NCBI GenBank assembly: GCA_035527835.1
Contig: DATKZS010000075.1
Span: forward strand, 1 to 30,509
Length of the DNA stretch: 30,509 nucleotides
Origin: DATKZS01 sp035527835 [NCBI: bacterium]
Lineage (GTDB): Bacteria; RBG-13-61-14
Direction of reading: 5' to 3'
Below are positions 7,532 through 15,779 of the stretch, piece by piece; the stretch's first letter is position 1; the number at the start of each line of letters is the position of its first letter. Below the pieces are notes generated by a model, which saw only the letters and a program-made list of their open reading frames with translations, made no database searches and was not told where the DNA came from. Both the position numbers and the translations under genes were made by a program.

Positions 7532-8305
7532 TCACCAGTGGTCCCTGAGCTCGCGGATGAGGCGGAAGACTTCGAGGGGGTCGTCGAGGGGGTGCTCGGG
7601 GTATTCGGTGCGGAGGCTCTCGATGAGCTCGGGGCGTTTGAAGCGCATGAAGGGGTTGTATTTCTTTTCCTGGCCGATGGTGCTTTTGAGGCGGTGTCCG
7701 TTGCGGTTGGCGTCCTTGAGCTCCTTGAGCTTGGCCTCGATGTTGGGGTTGTCGGGTTCGAGGGTGCGGGCGAAGCGGAGGTTATTCTCGGCGTAATCGT
7801 GTCCGGGGCAGACCTCGGTGCGGTCGGAGAGCGGGAGGATCTTGTCGCGGAAAGAGACGAACATGTCCTCGACCGTTCCTCCGAAGCGGGTGTTGCCGGC
7901 GCCGGCCAGGAACAGGGTGTCGCCGGTGAAGAGCTTGTTGTTGACCTTGAAGCACAGCGAGCCCATGGTGTGGCCCGGGGTGTGGATGACCTTGATCTTG
8001 AACTTGCCGACCTTGATTTCGTCATTGTTTTTGAGGGGCGTGGAGATGTTGACGATGCGGTCGGCGGGGTGGGCCATGACCCGGGCGCCGGTGGACGAGG
8101 CGATGACCTCGTTGCCGCTGGTGTGGTCGGGATGGCCATGGGTGTTGAGGATGCAGATGACCCGGAGCTTCTTCTTGCCGCAGAATTCGAGGATGGTGTG
8201 GGCGCTGACGGGGTCAATCACGGCCACTTCCTTGAGGCTCGAGCAGCCGACGACGTAAGCGAAGTTGTCGCTCCCGCCCTTGATGACCTCGATAATCAGC
8301 GCCAT
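7532..8305 (-). CDS. Metallo-beta-lactamase-fold hydrolase, glyoxalase II (hydroxyacylglutathione hydrolase)-like
   Basis: This 257-residue cytoplasmic zinc hydrolase has the length of GloB. The metal motif is THGHPDH (H56, H58, D60, H61), followed by HTPGH (H112), GDTLF (D129) and CPGHDY (H169). The C-terminal segment CPGHDYAENNLRFARTLEPDN matches the layout of hydroxyacylglutathione hydrolases, where it precedes the thiol-ester-binding helices. Thioester hydrolysis of an acyl-glutathione or other low-molecular-weight thiol conjugate is therefore likely, but the thiol used by this organism is unknown. Start ATG 8305 has GGACGGA shortly upstream. A strong hairpin ends only 22 bases before this start codon, so its transcription may depend on read-through from the LysM gene. 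Confidence 0.85.
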   Translation of the reverse strand: MALIIEVIKGGSDNFAYVVGCSSLKEVAVIDPVSAHTILEFCGKKKLRVICILNTHGHPDHTSGNEVIASSTGARVMAHPADRIVNISTPLKNNDEIKVGKFKIKVIHTPGHTMGSLCFKVNNKLFTGDTLFLAGAGNTRFGGTVEDMFVSFRDKILPLSDRTEVCPGHDYAENNLRFARTLEPDNPNIEAKLKELKDANRNGHRLKSTIGQEKKYNPFMRFKRPELIESLRTEYPEHPLDDPLEVFRLIRELRDHW

Positions 8306-8327
8306 GATCGTCCGTCCCGGAAAATAA

Positions 8328-8356
8328 ACAACCCCCGTCGGATCAACGGGGGTTGT
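8328..8356 (-). terminator. Rho-independent terminator downstream of the LysM gene
   Basis: A perfect 11-bp stem, ACAACCCCCGT with ACGGGGGTTGT, around the 7-base loop CGGATCA. On the - strand it is followed by a T-rich tail (TTATTTTCC). It lies 45 bases downstream of the LysM stop codon and 22 bases upstream of the hydrolase start codon. Confidence 0.8.
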
Positions 8357-8401
8357 TCAAGGTTTTCATTTTGTGTCCCGACACCATTAATCTCCGCGTT
8401 C

Positions 8402-9022
8402 TTATTGGACTCCGCCTCCGGATTCCTCGGGGGATGTCTCGCCCCCTCCTTCGGGTGGCTCCGCCGGCGGCGGGGTCTCGGGAACTTGGGGGATGGGTCC
8501 CACCCCGGGGATAATCGTGGGCGGCTTCTCGGGCTTTTCCGTCTCACCCTCTTCCGGGGTTTCCTCGATGATGACCTGGACCGAGGGCAGGATGACCTCG
8601 TGGCTCCGGTACTCCATGGGTTTTTCGCCGGGCGCGCGCTTCATCAGCTCCTCGCGGCGCCTCTCGAGACGGAGGAACTCCTGGAGGTCGAAGCGCGGGG
8701 TCCAGCACGCGGGGATCTCGATCTTGATGACCTGGCCGGCCCGGACCATGTTCGGGTTCCTGATGGTCTTCTTGTTGAGCTCATAAATACGCCGCCACGC
8801 CCGGGCATCGCCGTAATAGTACGCGGCGAGGATATGGAGGTTCTCGCCGGGCCCGATCTGGTGGAGAAGAAGGCACTGCTGGCCGGAGGGCACCGTGGAT
8901 ACGCCCTCGTTGCAGCACGCTCCGCCCGTCATGGGCGCCCCGCCCATCTGCGCCGACACTACCCCGCCGGCCATAAGAAACGCCGCCATCGCCGCCAATA
9001 TCAGGAACCGCTTCCGCATCAT
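8402..9022 (-). CDS. Secreted LysM-domain protein
   Basis: This 206-residue exported protein probably binds peptidoglycan. It starts with a signal peptide (MMRKRF basic end, hydrophobic core to about residue 22, VSAQ cleavage-like site). One LysM domain lies at about 53-104 (LLLHQIGPGENLHILAAYYYGDARAWRRIYELN, then NPNMVRAGQVIKIEIP), with the usual GDA..W..IY.LN pattern. The C-terminal third is a Pro/Glu/Gly-rich low-complexity tail, which suggests an extended periplasmic or wall-spanning arm. The start is well supported: AGGAGG lies 7 bases upstream of ATG 9022. It is followed by a clear terminator at 8328-8356. No catalytic domain is visible, so it is an adaptor or scaffold rather than a hydrolase. 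Confidence 0.88.
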   Translation of the reverse strand: MMRKRFLILAAMAAFLMAGGVVSAQMGGAPMTGGACCNEGVSTVPSGQQCLLLHQIGPGENLHILAAYYYGDARAWRRIYELNKKTIRNPNMVRAGQVIKIEIPACWTPRFDLQEFLRLERRREELMKRAPGEKPMEYRSHEVILPSVQVIIEETPEEGETEKPEKPPTIIPGVGPIPQVPETPPPAEPPEGGGETSPEESGGGVQ

Positions 9023-9115
9023 CTTTCCGCCTCCTTAGCCTACGAGCGATCACCTTGGCCCAGGTCCCTTCCGGCCCCGGCCACTATTCCGCTTATAACA
9101 AGTACCCTTTATTTA

Positions 9116-9151
9116 ATCATATTTTCAAGAGAATGTAAAGTCTCTTGTCAA
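9116..9151 (-). promoter_or_regulatory. Candidate promoter/operator upstream of the LysM gene
   Basis: In this AT-rich strip the - strand carries TTGACA (9151-9146), a TATGAT box (9121-9116) and a perfect 6-bp inverted repeat AAGAGA-N8-TCTCTT (9127-9146). The two boxes are 24 bases apart, too far for one standard promoter, so only the region, not a specific -35/-10 pair, is supported. The inverted repeat could be an operator. Confidence 0.35.
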
Positions 9152-9184
9152 ATCGGGCCTCGCGGGCGGGTTTCGGCCCGAGGG

Positions 9185-11896
9185 TCAATGGCGGGCGGCC
9201 GGTTTTTCATCTTGCCCGGGCGATGGGCTCCTCCGCCCGGGCAGGGCCGCGAGAATGAGCAACATCAGGAAAGAAGCGCTCGACACGAAGACCGCGATTC
9301 GGAAGGCCTGGGGGCGATACTTGAGTTCCAGCTTGTGCATCCCGGCATCCACCGGCGCCGCGGTGAAGGCCCAGTCCGCGGGGGCGAGCCGGGTCTCGAC
9401 CCCATCCACCCATGCCCGCCAGCCGGGCAGCAGGTTCTGGCTCAAGAAGAAGATCGAGCGAGTCGGCGATTCCACGGCAAAGACGCGGCGGCCGGGAAGG
9501 CTGATTTGCTCGGACACTCGTCCCGCTGTCAGCGGAAAGCTGATCGGGGAGACCCATTGCGTAAGCCGCCGCGATTCCGGGCCATCAACCAGGAACAAGG
9601 TCGAGGCCAGCTCTTCCCTGTTTGCTTGGCGGAGCCGGTCCAGGACCGCATCCTTGCCGGCCATGACCATGACCCGCCCGGCGAGGAAGGCCTCCGGCAG
9701 CGCCCCGCGGTTTTCGAAGAGGTCGAACTCATCGCAGGAGAAGATCATCTGAAAGGGCTTTTGGGGGTCCACGATGAGGAAGCGGCGGAAGCGGAGCTGC
9801 ATGGGCCGGGAATCAGGACCGGGCTCGACCGAGACGGCGATCGCGGCGGGCCTCCCTTGCAGCGCGGCCAGACTTACGGAAACCGGAGCGGACAGGTATT
9901 GGCCGCCGGGCCCGGGTCTCAATTCCATCTCCTGGTCGAGGAGGATCGTGGCGCCGGCGCTGATTCGGACCCGGCAGGAGACGGCGGGTGGGGAGCCGGA
10001 CACCGGGTCCGCCGCCATGGAGAACGCGAGCTGGGCCGCCGGGCCGGGCTGGAGAGTGAAGGTGAGCGGCGCGCGATCCGCTTTCAGGTCAAGCCACTGT
10101 CCCGGGAACAGGCGGTCTTTGAGCTGACGCGGGTCGAGCAGCCAGTACACGTCTTGCGGCGAGGTCCACTTCACGGGGATGTGCTGGTCAAAAAGGTACC
10201 TGACGCTGAGGAGGTCGAGCAGGTCAAGGGCGTTCCCGCGGAGCAGCGACCCGTTCATATGGCCAAAGACAAAGTCCATCCCGGCGAGCTTGCCGTTGTC
10301 ATAGGCAATGATGGCGGGGTCAATCAGGGCGATGACGTCCAGGTAGCGCCGGGGCGGGACCCGGTTCCAGCCGAAGACCTCGGGCCTTTGGCGCACCATG
10401 CTCTCCTGGGTGTAGAGGTGGGGCGCGGAAACGGCGAGGTTGGCGGCGATGAGATAGCGGGAGGGCCGGTCCATGAGGGCAAAGGCCCGGCCGGCCGGGG
10501 AGGACTGCAAATCCTTTGGGTCCGACTCCCTCATGTTGAGCAACAGGGGCACAAAGTTCGCGGCGATGATAATGGCCGCGACCATCAGGGGCGCAAGCCT
10601 CGGCCAGGACCGGCCGGGGCGCATCATCATCAGGACGAGAAGGACCGCGAACAGCAGCGGCAAGATTCCCAGAACCGAACGGCCGACGTAGATGGCGCCG
10701 GCCGTGTCCATGGCGGCAAAGGCGGCGAGCGCGGCCACGGCATAACGATTTTTCGATGCCAGGGGGGAGCCGATAAAGTCCCTGGCCCCCATGAGGGCGA
10801 GCCAGTGCAGGATGAAGATGATCTCATTGTTCGCGTCCACCCGCCGCATGAATATTCCCATGAGGGGGACGGCGTGCCAGATCCTCTCCATGAACAGGGA
10901 CGAGCGGCCAGCAAAGGTCCCCGCGATCAGGCAGGCCCCGAAGAGGGCCCAGGAAGCCTTGCGGCGCGTGACCAGCAGATGATAGGCCAGGAAAAAAAGG
11001 GTGACCGATCTCAGCGGGTGGCGCTGCAACAAGGGCAAAAAAACCGCCATGAGCTTGATCAGGCCGCGGCTTTTATGATGGGCGGCCAGGTCCGCGTACA
11101 AATTAAAGGCGACCCCATTGGCCCTGACGTTAAAAGGAAAATACTCGGAGAGGGGCATCCACATCATGCTTGCGATGATGAAGGCCAGCGCGAAGCCGCC
11201 GAGGAGAAGCGCGGGCCGGCCGCGCTTCAGTGATGGTTTGAAGCCGGGCCAGGCCAGGGCGATGAAAAGCGGCATGAAGGCCATGGTATAGCATGAGCCT
11301 TCCACGTCCCCGATCAGGAACTGGAGGGACAGGGCCATGGTCCACGCCGCCAGGGAACGGAGGCTCGCGGTTTCCAGGGCGCGGATGCCGAGGTACAGGA
11401 GCACGGGAAACCAACTGGCCGAGGCCAACGCGATGTAAAAGTCCCTGGTGAACATGGCCCAGCCGTTGCCCGCCATCAGGAACACGCCCGCGAACGACAG
11501 GGCCGGACCAAGCCCCAGATGGCGGAGCAGGCGGAACACGCCCCAGCTCATGAGGTAGATGTGAAAGACGTAAAACGCGTTAATGCCTGAAACCAGGGGC
11601 AGGAGCAGGGAGAGGGCCATCACCGGGTAGGCGGACATGGTGTGGCTGAAGGCCCAGAACGGCATGCCGCCGAAGATGTACGGGTTCCACAACGGGAAAA
11701 CGCCGCCGCGGCAGCAATCGCCCATGAACACCCGAAACGGCATCCATTGGGTGATCATCTCGCCCTGCGTATAATCGCAGGGCAACAATCCCAGTGCCCA
11801 GGGAATGAACACGATGGCTGAGATCATGGTCCCGGCAACGAGGAAGGCCCATCGCTCGTTTTTCAGGATCAGATTTTTCACTTGGCCGGGTGACAT
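9185..11896 (-). CDS. YfhO-like / GT-C-type multi-pass membrane protein
   Basis: This is a 903-residue integral membrane protein. After one N-terminal helix comes the GT-C-like loop GEMITQWMPFRVFM..GGVFPLWNPYIFGGMPFWA (about 40-80), then around ten further hydrophobic helices to about residue 450. A large extracytoplasmic domain follows (about 460-860). The region near the C-terminus, FFLSQNLLPGWRAWVDG and the following GMHKLELKY, is the hallmark ending of YfhO-family proteins, and a last helix closes the protein (about 870-890). YfhO homologues act in glycosylation of surface polymers such as lipoteichoic acid in Gram-positives, using lipid-linked sugars. The acceptor here is unknown and the organism need not have teichoic acids. 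ATG 11896 has only a weak ribosome-binding site. No glycan genes surround it in the window. Confidence 0.82.
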   Translation of the reverse strand: MSPGQVKNLILKNERWAFLVAGTMISAIVFIPWALGLLPCDYTQGEMITQWMPFRVFMGDCCRGGVFPLWNPYIFGGMPFWAFSHTMSAYPVMALSLLLPLVSGINAFYVFHIYLMSWGVFRLLRHLGLGPALSFAGVFLMAGNGWAMFTRDFYIALASASWFPVLLYLGIRALETASLRSLAAWTMALSLQFLIGDVEGSCYTMAFMPLFIALAWPGFKPSLKRGRPALLLGGFALAFIIASMMWMPLSEYFPFNVRANGVAFNLYADLAAHHKSRGLIKLMAVFLPLLQRHPLRSVTLFFLAYHLLVTRRKASWALFGACLIAGTFAGRSSLFMERIWHAVPLMGIFMRRVDANNEIIFILHWLALMGARDFIGSPLASKNRYAVAALAAFAAMDTAGAIYVGRSVLGILPLLFAVLLVLMMMRPGRSWPRLAPLMVAAIIIAANFVPLLLNMRESDPKDLQSSPAGRAFALMDRPSRYLIAANLAVSAPHLYTQESMVRQRPEVFGWNRVPPRRYLDVIALIDPAIIAYDNGKLAGMDFVFGHMNGSLLRGNALDLLDLLSVRYLFDQHIPVKWTSPQDVYWLLDPRQLKDRLFPGQWLDLKADRAPLTFTLQPGPAAQLAFSMAADPVSGSPPAVSCRVRISAGATILLDQEMELRPGPGGQYLSAPVSVSLAALQGRPAAIAVSVEPGPDSRPMQLRFRRFLIVDPQKPFQMIFSCDEFDLFENRGALPEAFLAGRVMVMAGKDAVLDRLRQANREELASTLFLVDGPESRRLTQWVSPISFPLTAGRVSEQISLPGRRVFAVESPTRSIFFLSQNLLPGWRAWVDGVETRLAPADWAFTAAPVDAGMHKLELKYRPQAFRIAVFVSSASFLMLLILAALPGRRSPSPGQDEKPAARH

Positions 11897-11978
11897 GCGA
11901 GAGCGTCCGCCATCCGCGGCCGGAACCCGCCGCGGGAAATCCGCTGCATCTTAACATGAAATAAACCGCGGGGGAAGA

Positions 11979-13217
11979 TCAGGGACAATGCGAGCGCCGC
12001 CATTGCTCGAGGGAGCGCAGGTCGCCGAACTTGTACAACTTCTTGTAGAGGCGGGTGGCGCCGTCGAGCGCTGTGGTGAGCTCGGGGGAACAGGCGGGTT
12101 GTTTGCGCGCTTCATCGGCGGCGGGCGGCGAGGGGGCGGCCTGGCCGCGGCGGCCGGTATCTTCCTTGTTATAACCCATGAGCGCGAGCGCCTGCTCGTA
12201 GAGGGCGAGGGCCTCGCGGTAGCGCTTTTGGGCTTCGAGCGCCTGGGCCTGTTGGAGCAGGGCCTTGGCGTCGGGCCGAGGCGCCGCGGAGGTCTTGGCC
12301 GCCGGCGCCTTCTTCATCATCTCCGATCCGGCGCCGCCGGCGCTGCTTCCGGTGGCCGCGCGGGCGGCGGGTTTTGGCGATTGCAATTCATCGCTCCCGG
12401 CGGACTGGGCCGCCACCGAGACGGATGGAGGGGCTGCGGGAACGGTCTTGGCCGGTCCTTCCCCTGCTTCCTCGGCCCGCTTGGAGATGCCGGCCAGGGC
12501 GAGGGCGTCGAGGCCCGGGGGTTGGGCGGGAGCGGTGGCGCCGCCCTCCGGAGCGGTGATGCCGCTCTCGGGGGCCGCGGACTCTTCCTGGGCCTTGGCC
12601 TCGGCTTCCTTATTATCGGGCGCCGCCGCTTCCTCCGGCGTGACCTCCGCGATGGGCGGCTCCGCCGTCTCGGGCGCCGCCGCTTCCGCGGGCGCCGCGG
12701 GCTGGCCTTCCGGCTGGGCTTCCGGCGGTATGGCCTCCGGCAGCTCGCGGTGGCGGTCCTTGTCCTTTTCCAGGTAGCCCAGGGAGGCGAGGGGAGCGGA
12801 GCCGGGGGCATTGGCCGGCTTGGCGGCTTCCAGCTTGACGGTTTCGGCCACGGTCTTCCGGGGCGCGCCGGGCTCCAGCGCGCCTTGCTCGCGCATGACG
12901 ATGGCGACGGAGGCGGTGATCACGGTGACGGCGGCCAGGCCCAAGGCGGGCCGCATGAGCCTGGACCACGCGGTGCGGGGCCGGGCGGATTTTTGGGCGG
13001 CCTCTTTGGCGTGCGCGGCGATGCGGGCATCGAGGAACGGCGGGACCTCGGGGTCGGGCAAGGCGCGGACGGCGGAGAGGGTCAGGCCCAGCTCTTTGTA
13101 TTCGCGCGCGCAATCCGGGCAGGAGGCAAGGTGGTCCTCGAGCTCGCGCTTTCTGGCGGGGGCCAGCTCCGCGTAAAGCAGGTCGAGGATCATCTCGCGG
13201 CAGTCATCGCAGTTCAT
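11979..13217 (-). CDS. Zinc-finger anti-sigma factor with long periplasmic tail
   Basis: This 412-residue protein is the predicted membrane-bound inhibitor of the ECF sigma factor encoded just upstream. Its ATG overlaps the sigma stop codon (ATGA, 4-base overlap), which indicates translational coupling. The N-terminus is a zf-HC2 domain: C3, C6, then H29-x3-C33-x2-C36 (DHLASCPDC). One transmembrane helix follows at about 89-109. The outside part is unusually long: about 110-315 is Ala/Pro/Glu-rich low complexity, then a TPR-like pair of helices (ALLQQAQALEAQKRYREALA, about 318-345), then a Cys-containing C-terminal domain ending RRSHCP. The TPR-like end could bind a periplasmic partner that controls sigma release; this is inference. 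Confidence 0.87.
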   Translation of the reverse strand: MNCDDCREMILDLLYAELAPARKRELEDHLASCPDCAREYKELGLTLSAVRALPDPEVPPFLDARIAAHAKEAAQKSARPRTAWSRLMRPALGLAAVTVITASVAIVMREQGALEPGAPRKTVAETVKLEAAKPANAPGSAPLASLGYLEKDKDRHRELPEAIPPEAQPEGQPAAPAEAAAPETAEPPIAEVTPEEAAAPDNKEAEAKAQEESAAPESGITAPEGGATAPAQPPGLDALALAGISKRAEEAGEGPAKTVPAAPPSVSVAAQSAGSDELQSPKPAARAATGSSAGGAGSEMMKKAPAAKTSAAPRPDAKALLQQAQALEAQKRYREALALYEQALALMGYNKEDTGRRGQAAPSPPAADEARKQPACSPELTTALDGATRLYKKLYKFGDLRSLEQWRRSHCP

Positions 13218-13864
13218 CGGTTGCCTTCTTCCATCAGTCCCTGGGCCAGGAGCGCCTTGCGCAGGTGGTTGAGGGCGTAATGCATCCTGGTCTTCACGGT
13301 GTTTATGGGCGCCCGGGTCATGTCGGCGATTTCCTTGAAGCTCAAGCCGGTGCGCTCGCGGAGCAGGAAGACCTCGCGCTGCTCCTCGGGCAGAACGGCG
13401 ATGGCGGCTTCCAGGGCCGTCTGCATCTCCCGTCCGCGCAGCTCCTCTTCCGGGTCCGGGCCGTGGCCGGCCACCTGGCTTACGCGGCTCGCGTCGCCGT
13501 CGTCATAGGCAGGCGCGTCCAGCGACTCCGTCTCGCGGAAGCGGTCTCTCCTCGCCATGTCAATCACCACGTTCCTCGCGATGGTGTAGAGCCAGGCCGT
13601 GAAGCGGGCCTTGGGCTGATAGCCGGGCGCGGCGCGGACCACTTTGAGGAACACCTCCTGATACGCGTCCTCGGCCTTGTCGCGCGAGCCCGTGCTCCGG
13701 ACCAGGAACCCGAAGAGCGGCCGGCCGTGGCGGCTCACAATCTCCTCCATCGCGGCCGCGTCGCCCTGGCGGAACCTCCGCATCAGGTCCTCGTCCGGGA
13801 CCTCATGGCTCGGGCGATCCTCCGGTTGCTCGCGATGCGCCTGGCTCTTTTTACTCTTCACCAT
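13214..13864 (-). CDS. ECF-type RNA polymerase sigma factor (RpoE-like)
   Basis: This alternative sigma factor has 216 residues counted from ATG 13864; a TTG at 13900 would add 12 residues with no support. Region 2 is at about 40-110, with FRQGDAAAMEEIVSRHGRPLFGFL, AEDAYQEVFLKV and FTAWLYTIARNVVIDMARR. A variable linker carries an acidic patch. Region 4 is at about 145-205, with LPEEQREVFLLRERTGLSFKEIA, then a helix-turn-helix and INTVKTRMHYALNHLRKAL. There is no region 3, as expected for the ECF class. It is coupled to its anti-sigma factor by a 4-base overlap, the usual ECF regulatory pair. The signal it responds to is not evident. Confidence 0.92.
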   Translation of the reverse strand: MVKSKKSQAHREQPEDRPSHEVPDEDLMRRFRQGDAAAMEEIVSRHGRPLFGFLVRSTGSRDKAEDAYQEVFLKVVRAAPGYQPKARFTAWLYTIARNVVIDMARRDRFRETESLDAPAYDDGDASRVSQVAGHGPDPEEELRGREMQTALEAAIAVLPEEQREVFLLRERTGLSFKEIADMTRAPINTVKTRMHYALNHLRKALLAQGLMEEGNR

Positions 13865-13867
13865 TAA

Positions 13868-13893
13868 TAACGTATGAACCCTTTGAAAGTTTC
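13868..13893 (-). promoter_or_regulatory. ECF-type promoter-like motif next to the sigma factor start
   Basis: The - strand shows GAAAC (13893-13889), 16 bases, then CGTTA (13872-13868), which resembles ECF promoters (GGAAC-N16/17-CGTC class). If real, transcription would begin at or inside ATG 13864, giving a leaderless mRNA or a later translation start. Autoregulation is common for ECF sigma factors, but the match is partial. Confidence 0.25.
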
Positions 13894-13907
13894 GGGCCAA
13901 ATATCAG

Positions 13908-13986
13908 CCGCCAAGCCGCCAAGATCGCCAAGGCGAATTTATTTAAATTTTTCTTCCCGGACTTGGCGGGCTTGGTGGCTTGGCGG
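13908..13986. repeat. Long inverted repeat of GCCAAG units
   Basis: The left arm (13908-13936) is CCGCCAAGCCGCCAAG followed by ATCGCCAAGGCG. The right arm (13961-13986) is its imperfect reverse complement (ACTTGGCGGGCTTGGTG then GCTTGGCGG). The AT-rich loop between them contains TTTATTTAAATTT. It lies between the sigma factor start and the stop of the gene at 14005, so it may also shape the 3' end of that mRNA. Confidence 0.8.
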
Positions 13987-14004
13987 TTTTCTTCGCCCTC
14001 GTCG

Positions 14005-14535
14005 TCATGCCTTGGCCAGTAATTCGTCCACGCCGCCGAAGTCGGAGACGTCCTTGCCGTAATGGGCGTGGAGCACCTCGGCTTCGGGCGAGAGGAGGAA
14101 GGCGGCGGGGACCTGGAACTCGTCGCCCTCGAAGCGCCCGTGCATGTGGCCCTTCAAGGTGGCGCGGACGGTGGCCGCGAAGGCGGCGGGGGCGGTGAAC
14201 TCCTTGAGTCCGCCGCGCCTCACCTCGAACTGGTTGTATAGAATTTTCCCGCGGTCGGGAACCAGGAGGTAGGGGATTTTTTCTTTTTCCGCGAACTCCG
14301 AGACGCGCCTGGGTGTTGATTGGACCACCACGATGAGGAGCACGGAGCCGGCCTGGAATTGCGCGTAAGCAGCCTTGAGCTCGGCCACTTTGGCCTTGCA
14401 CAGCGGGCAGCCCAGGTGGCGGAGGAAGAACAGGGCGGTCTTTTGGCCCTTGAAGTCGTCGGGGAATTTCCTGGTGGCGCCGGTTTGATCGGCGAAGGTG
14501 AAGGGCTGGATTTTGGCGCCGGGGGTAATGGCCAT
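14005..14535 (-). CDS. Peroxiredoxin-like (PRXL2/AhpC-TSA type) thioredoxin-fold protein
   Basis: This 176-residue predicted cytoplasmic redox protein has the thioredoxin fold. The N-terminal part (PGAKIQPFTFADQTG..RKFPDDFKGQKTALFFLRHLGCPLC) ends in a CPLC motif (C43, C46) in the usual active-site position. In the related selenoprotein L/PRXL2 group this site is CxxC or contains selenocysteine; here both are plain cysteines. The following LKAAYAQFQAGSVLLIVVVQS..IPYLLVPDR segment is typical of the family. ATG 14535 was chosen because AGGAG lies 6 bases upstream; the longer reading from 14649 runs through an intergenic hairpin and is not credible. It is flanked on both sides by hairpin repeats, so it is probably transcribed alone. 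The physiological substrate (peroxide or a protein disulfide) is unknown. Confidence 0.85.
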   Translation of the reverse strand: MAITPGAKIQPFTFADQTGATRKFPDDFKGQKTALFFLRHLGCPLCKAKVAELKAAYAQFQAGSVLLIVVVQSTPRRVSEFAEKEKIPYLLVPDRGKILYNQFEVRRGGLKEFTAPAAFAATVRATLKGHMHGRFEGDEFQVPAAFLLSPEAEVLHAHYGKDVSDFGGVDELLAKA

Positions 14536-14558
14536 GATTGTCTCCTTTCCGAAATAAT

Positions 14559-14634
14559 GTGGGAGGCCGGCTCCGCCGGGCGACCGTTTCGCCCGGGTGC
14601 ATCGAAGAGTCGCCAGCCGGAGGCTGCCTCCCAC
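14559..14634. repeat. Long inverted repeat with GTGGGAGGC ends
   Basis: Arms 14559-14584 (starting GTGGGAGGCCGGCTCCG) and 14609-14634 (ending GGCTGCCTCCCAC) are imperfect reverse complements over 26 bases, with few mismatches. The loop includes GTTTCGCCCGGGTGC. The element occupies the gap between the pilT stop and the PRXL2-like gene. A long ORF that extends through it is an artefact. Confidence 0.8.
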
Positions 14635-14698
14635 TTTGCTCGCCGCCATTATAGCCGAATCGTGGCGGGGGAATCCAGTTACAGGCGACCGGGATGGC

Positions 14699-15757
14699 TC
14701 ATGGTTTTTTAAGGAATGACTCGAACTGTTTTTTCTCGACGGCGTAGGCGTAGGCGTCTTCGGGGGTTATGCGCTTGGCCATGAGGTGTTCCATGATGGC
14801 CTGGTCCATGGTCTGCATTCCGTCGCGCTTCCCGGTCTGGATGACGGAGACGAGCTGGTAGGTCTTTCCCTCGCGGATGAGGTTGTTGGAGGCGCTGGTG
14901 GCGATGAGGATTTCGAGGGCGGCGACGCGTCCGTTTCCGTCGGCCTTTTTAATGAGGTTCTGGGCGATGACCCCGCGCAGCGACTCGGCGAGCATGGTGC
15001 GGATTTGCTCCTGCTGGGTCACGGGGAAGACGTTGATGATGCGGTCCACGGTCTTGGGCGCGGAGGCGGTGTGGAGGGTTCCGAAGACGAGGTGTCCGGT
15101 CTCGGCGGCGGTGATGGCGAGCTCGATGGTTTCGAGGTCTCTCATTTCTCCGACCAGGATGATGTCGGGGTCCTCGCGCAGCGCGGCGCGGAGAGCGGAG
15201 GCGAAGGATTTGGTGTGGGTGCTGACCTCGCGCTGGTTGATGAGGCAGAGCTTGTTTTGGTGGACGAACTCGATGGGGTCCTCGACGGTGAGGATGTGTT
15301 CCTTGCGGGTGGCGTTGATGTGGTCCACGAGGGCGGCCAGGGTGGTTGACTTTCCGGAGCCGGTGGCGCCGGTGACGAGGACGAGTCCCTTTTTGAATTC
15401 GGCGAGCTTGAGGATCTGCGGGGGGAGGTTCAGGTCCTGGACGGTGAGGATCTTGGCGGGGATGACGCGGAAGACGGCGGCCATTCCCTTGCGCTGGTGG
15501 AAGAGGTTGACCCGGAGGCGGTATTCACCGAACTCGTGGGCGAAGTCGATGTCGCGGGTCTCCTTGAATTTTTGGGCCTTCTGCTCGTCGAGGAGTTCGA
15601 GGAGGATGTCCTGGGTGTTCTGCGCGGTGAGGATCTTCTGGCTGATGGCGACCATCTCTCCGTGGCGGCGGATCATGGGGGTAGCGCCGGTTGAGATGTG
15701 GAGGTCGGAGGCCCCGCGCTCGAGCATGGCGTTAAAGAAGACGTCAATTTTAGACAT
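14699..15757 (-). CDS. pilT: Type IV pilus retraction ATPase PilT
   Basis: This 352-residue hexameric motor depolymerises the pilus at the inner-membrane base and powers retraction and twitching. The N-terminal PAS-like domain contains GASDLHISTGATPMIRRHGEMV (about 12-33). Walker A is GATGSGKSTT, the Asp box is LTVEDPIEFVH, Walker B is DPDIILVGEMRD and the His box is TGHLVFGTLHT, all intact. The C-terminal end VEKKQFESFLKKP is typical of PilT. ATG 15757 begins MSKIDVFFNAML, matching the usual PilT start; the extra 71 residues of the longest frame have no family resemblance. The PilB-like gene ends 22 bases upstream, so the two are probably cotranscribed. Confidence 0.95.
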   Translation of the reverse strand: MSKIDVFFNAMLERGASDLHISTGATPMIRRHGEMVAISQKILTAQNTQDILLELLDEQKAQKFKETRDIDFAHEFGEYRLRVNLFHQRKGMAAVFRVIPAKILTVQDLNLPPQILKLAEFKKGLVLVTGATGSGKSTTLAALVDHINATRKEHILTVEDPIEFVHQNKLCLINQREVSTHTKSFASALRAALREDPDIILVGEMRDLETIELAITAAETGHLVFGTLHTASAPKTVDRIINVFPVTQQEQIRTMLAESLRGVIAQNLIKKADGNGRVAALEILIATSASNNLIREGKTYQLVSVIQTGKRDGMQTMDQAIMEHLMAKRITPEDAYAYAVEKKQFESFLKKP

Positions 15758-15779
15758 GGCCTTTTCCCCCGCCCTCGAA

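Noticed and set aside
7511-11233. 1240-residue open frame on the + strand
   Set aside because: It spans the antisense of three well-supported genes (hydrolase, LysM protein, YfhO-like protein) and crosses their terminator; no domain is recognisable.
12400-12700. Palindromic element copies in the anti-sigma low-complexity region
   Set aside because: The Ala/Pro/Glu-rich coding sequence looks similar by eye, but the GGGTGAGGGCACCC core is absent.
14536-14649. N-terminal extension of the PRXL2-like protein
   Set aside because: It would translate the intergenic hairpin 14559-14634; ATG 14535 has a strong ribosome-binding site and gives the family's normal length.
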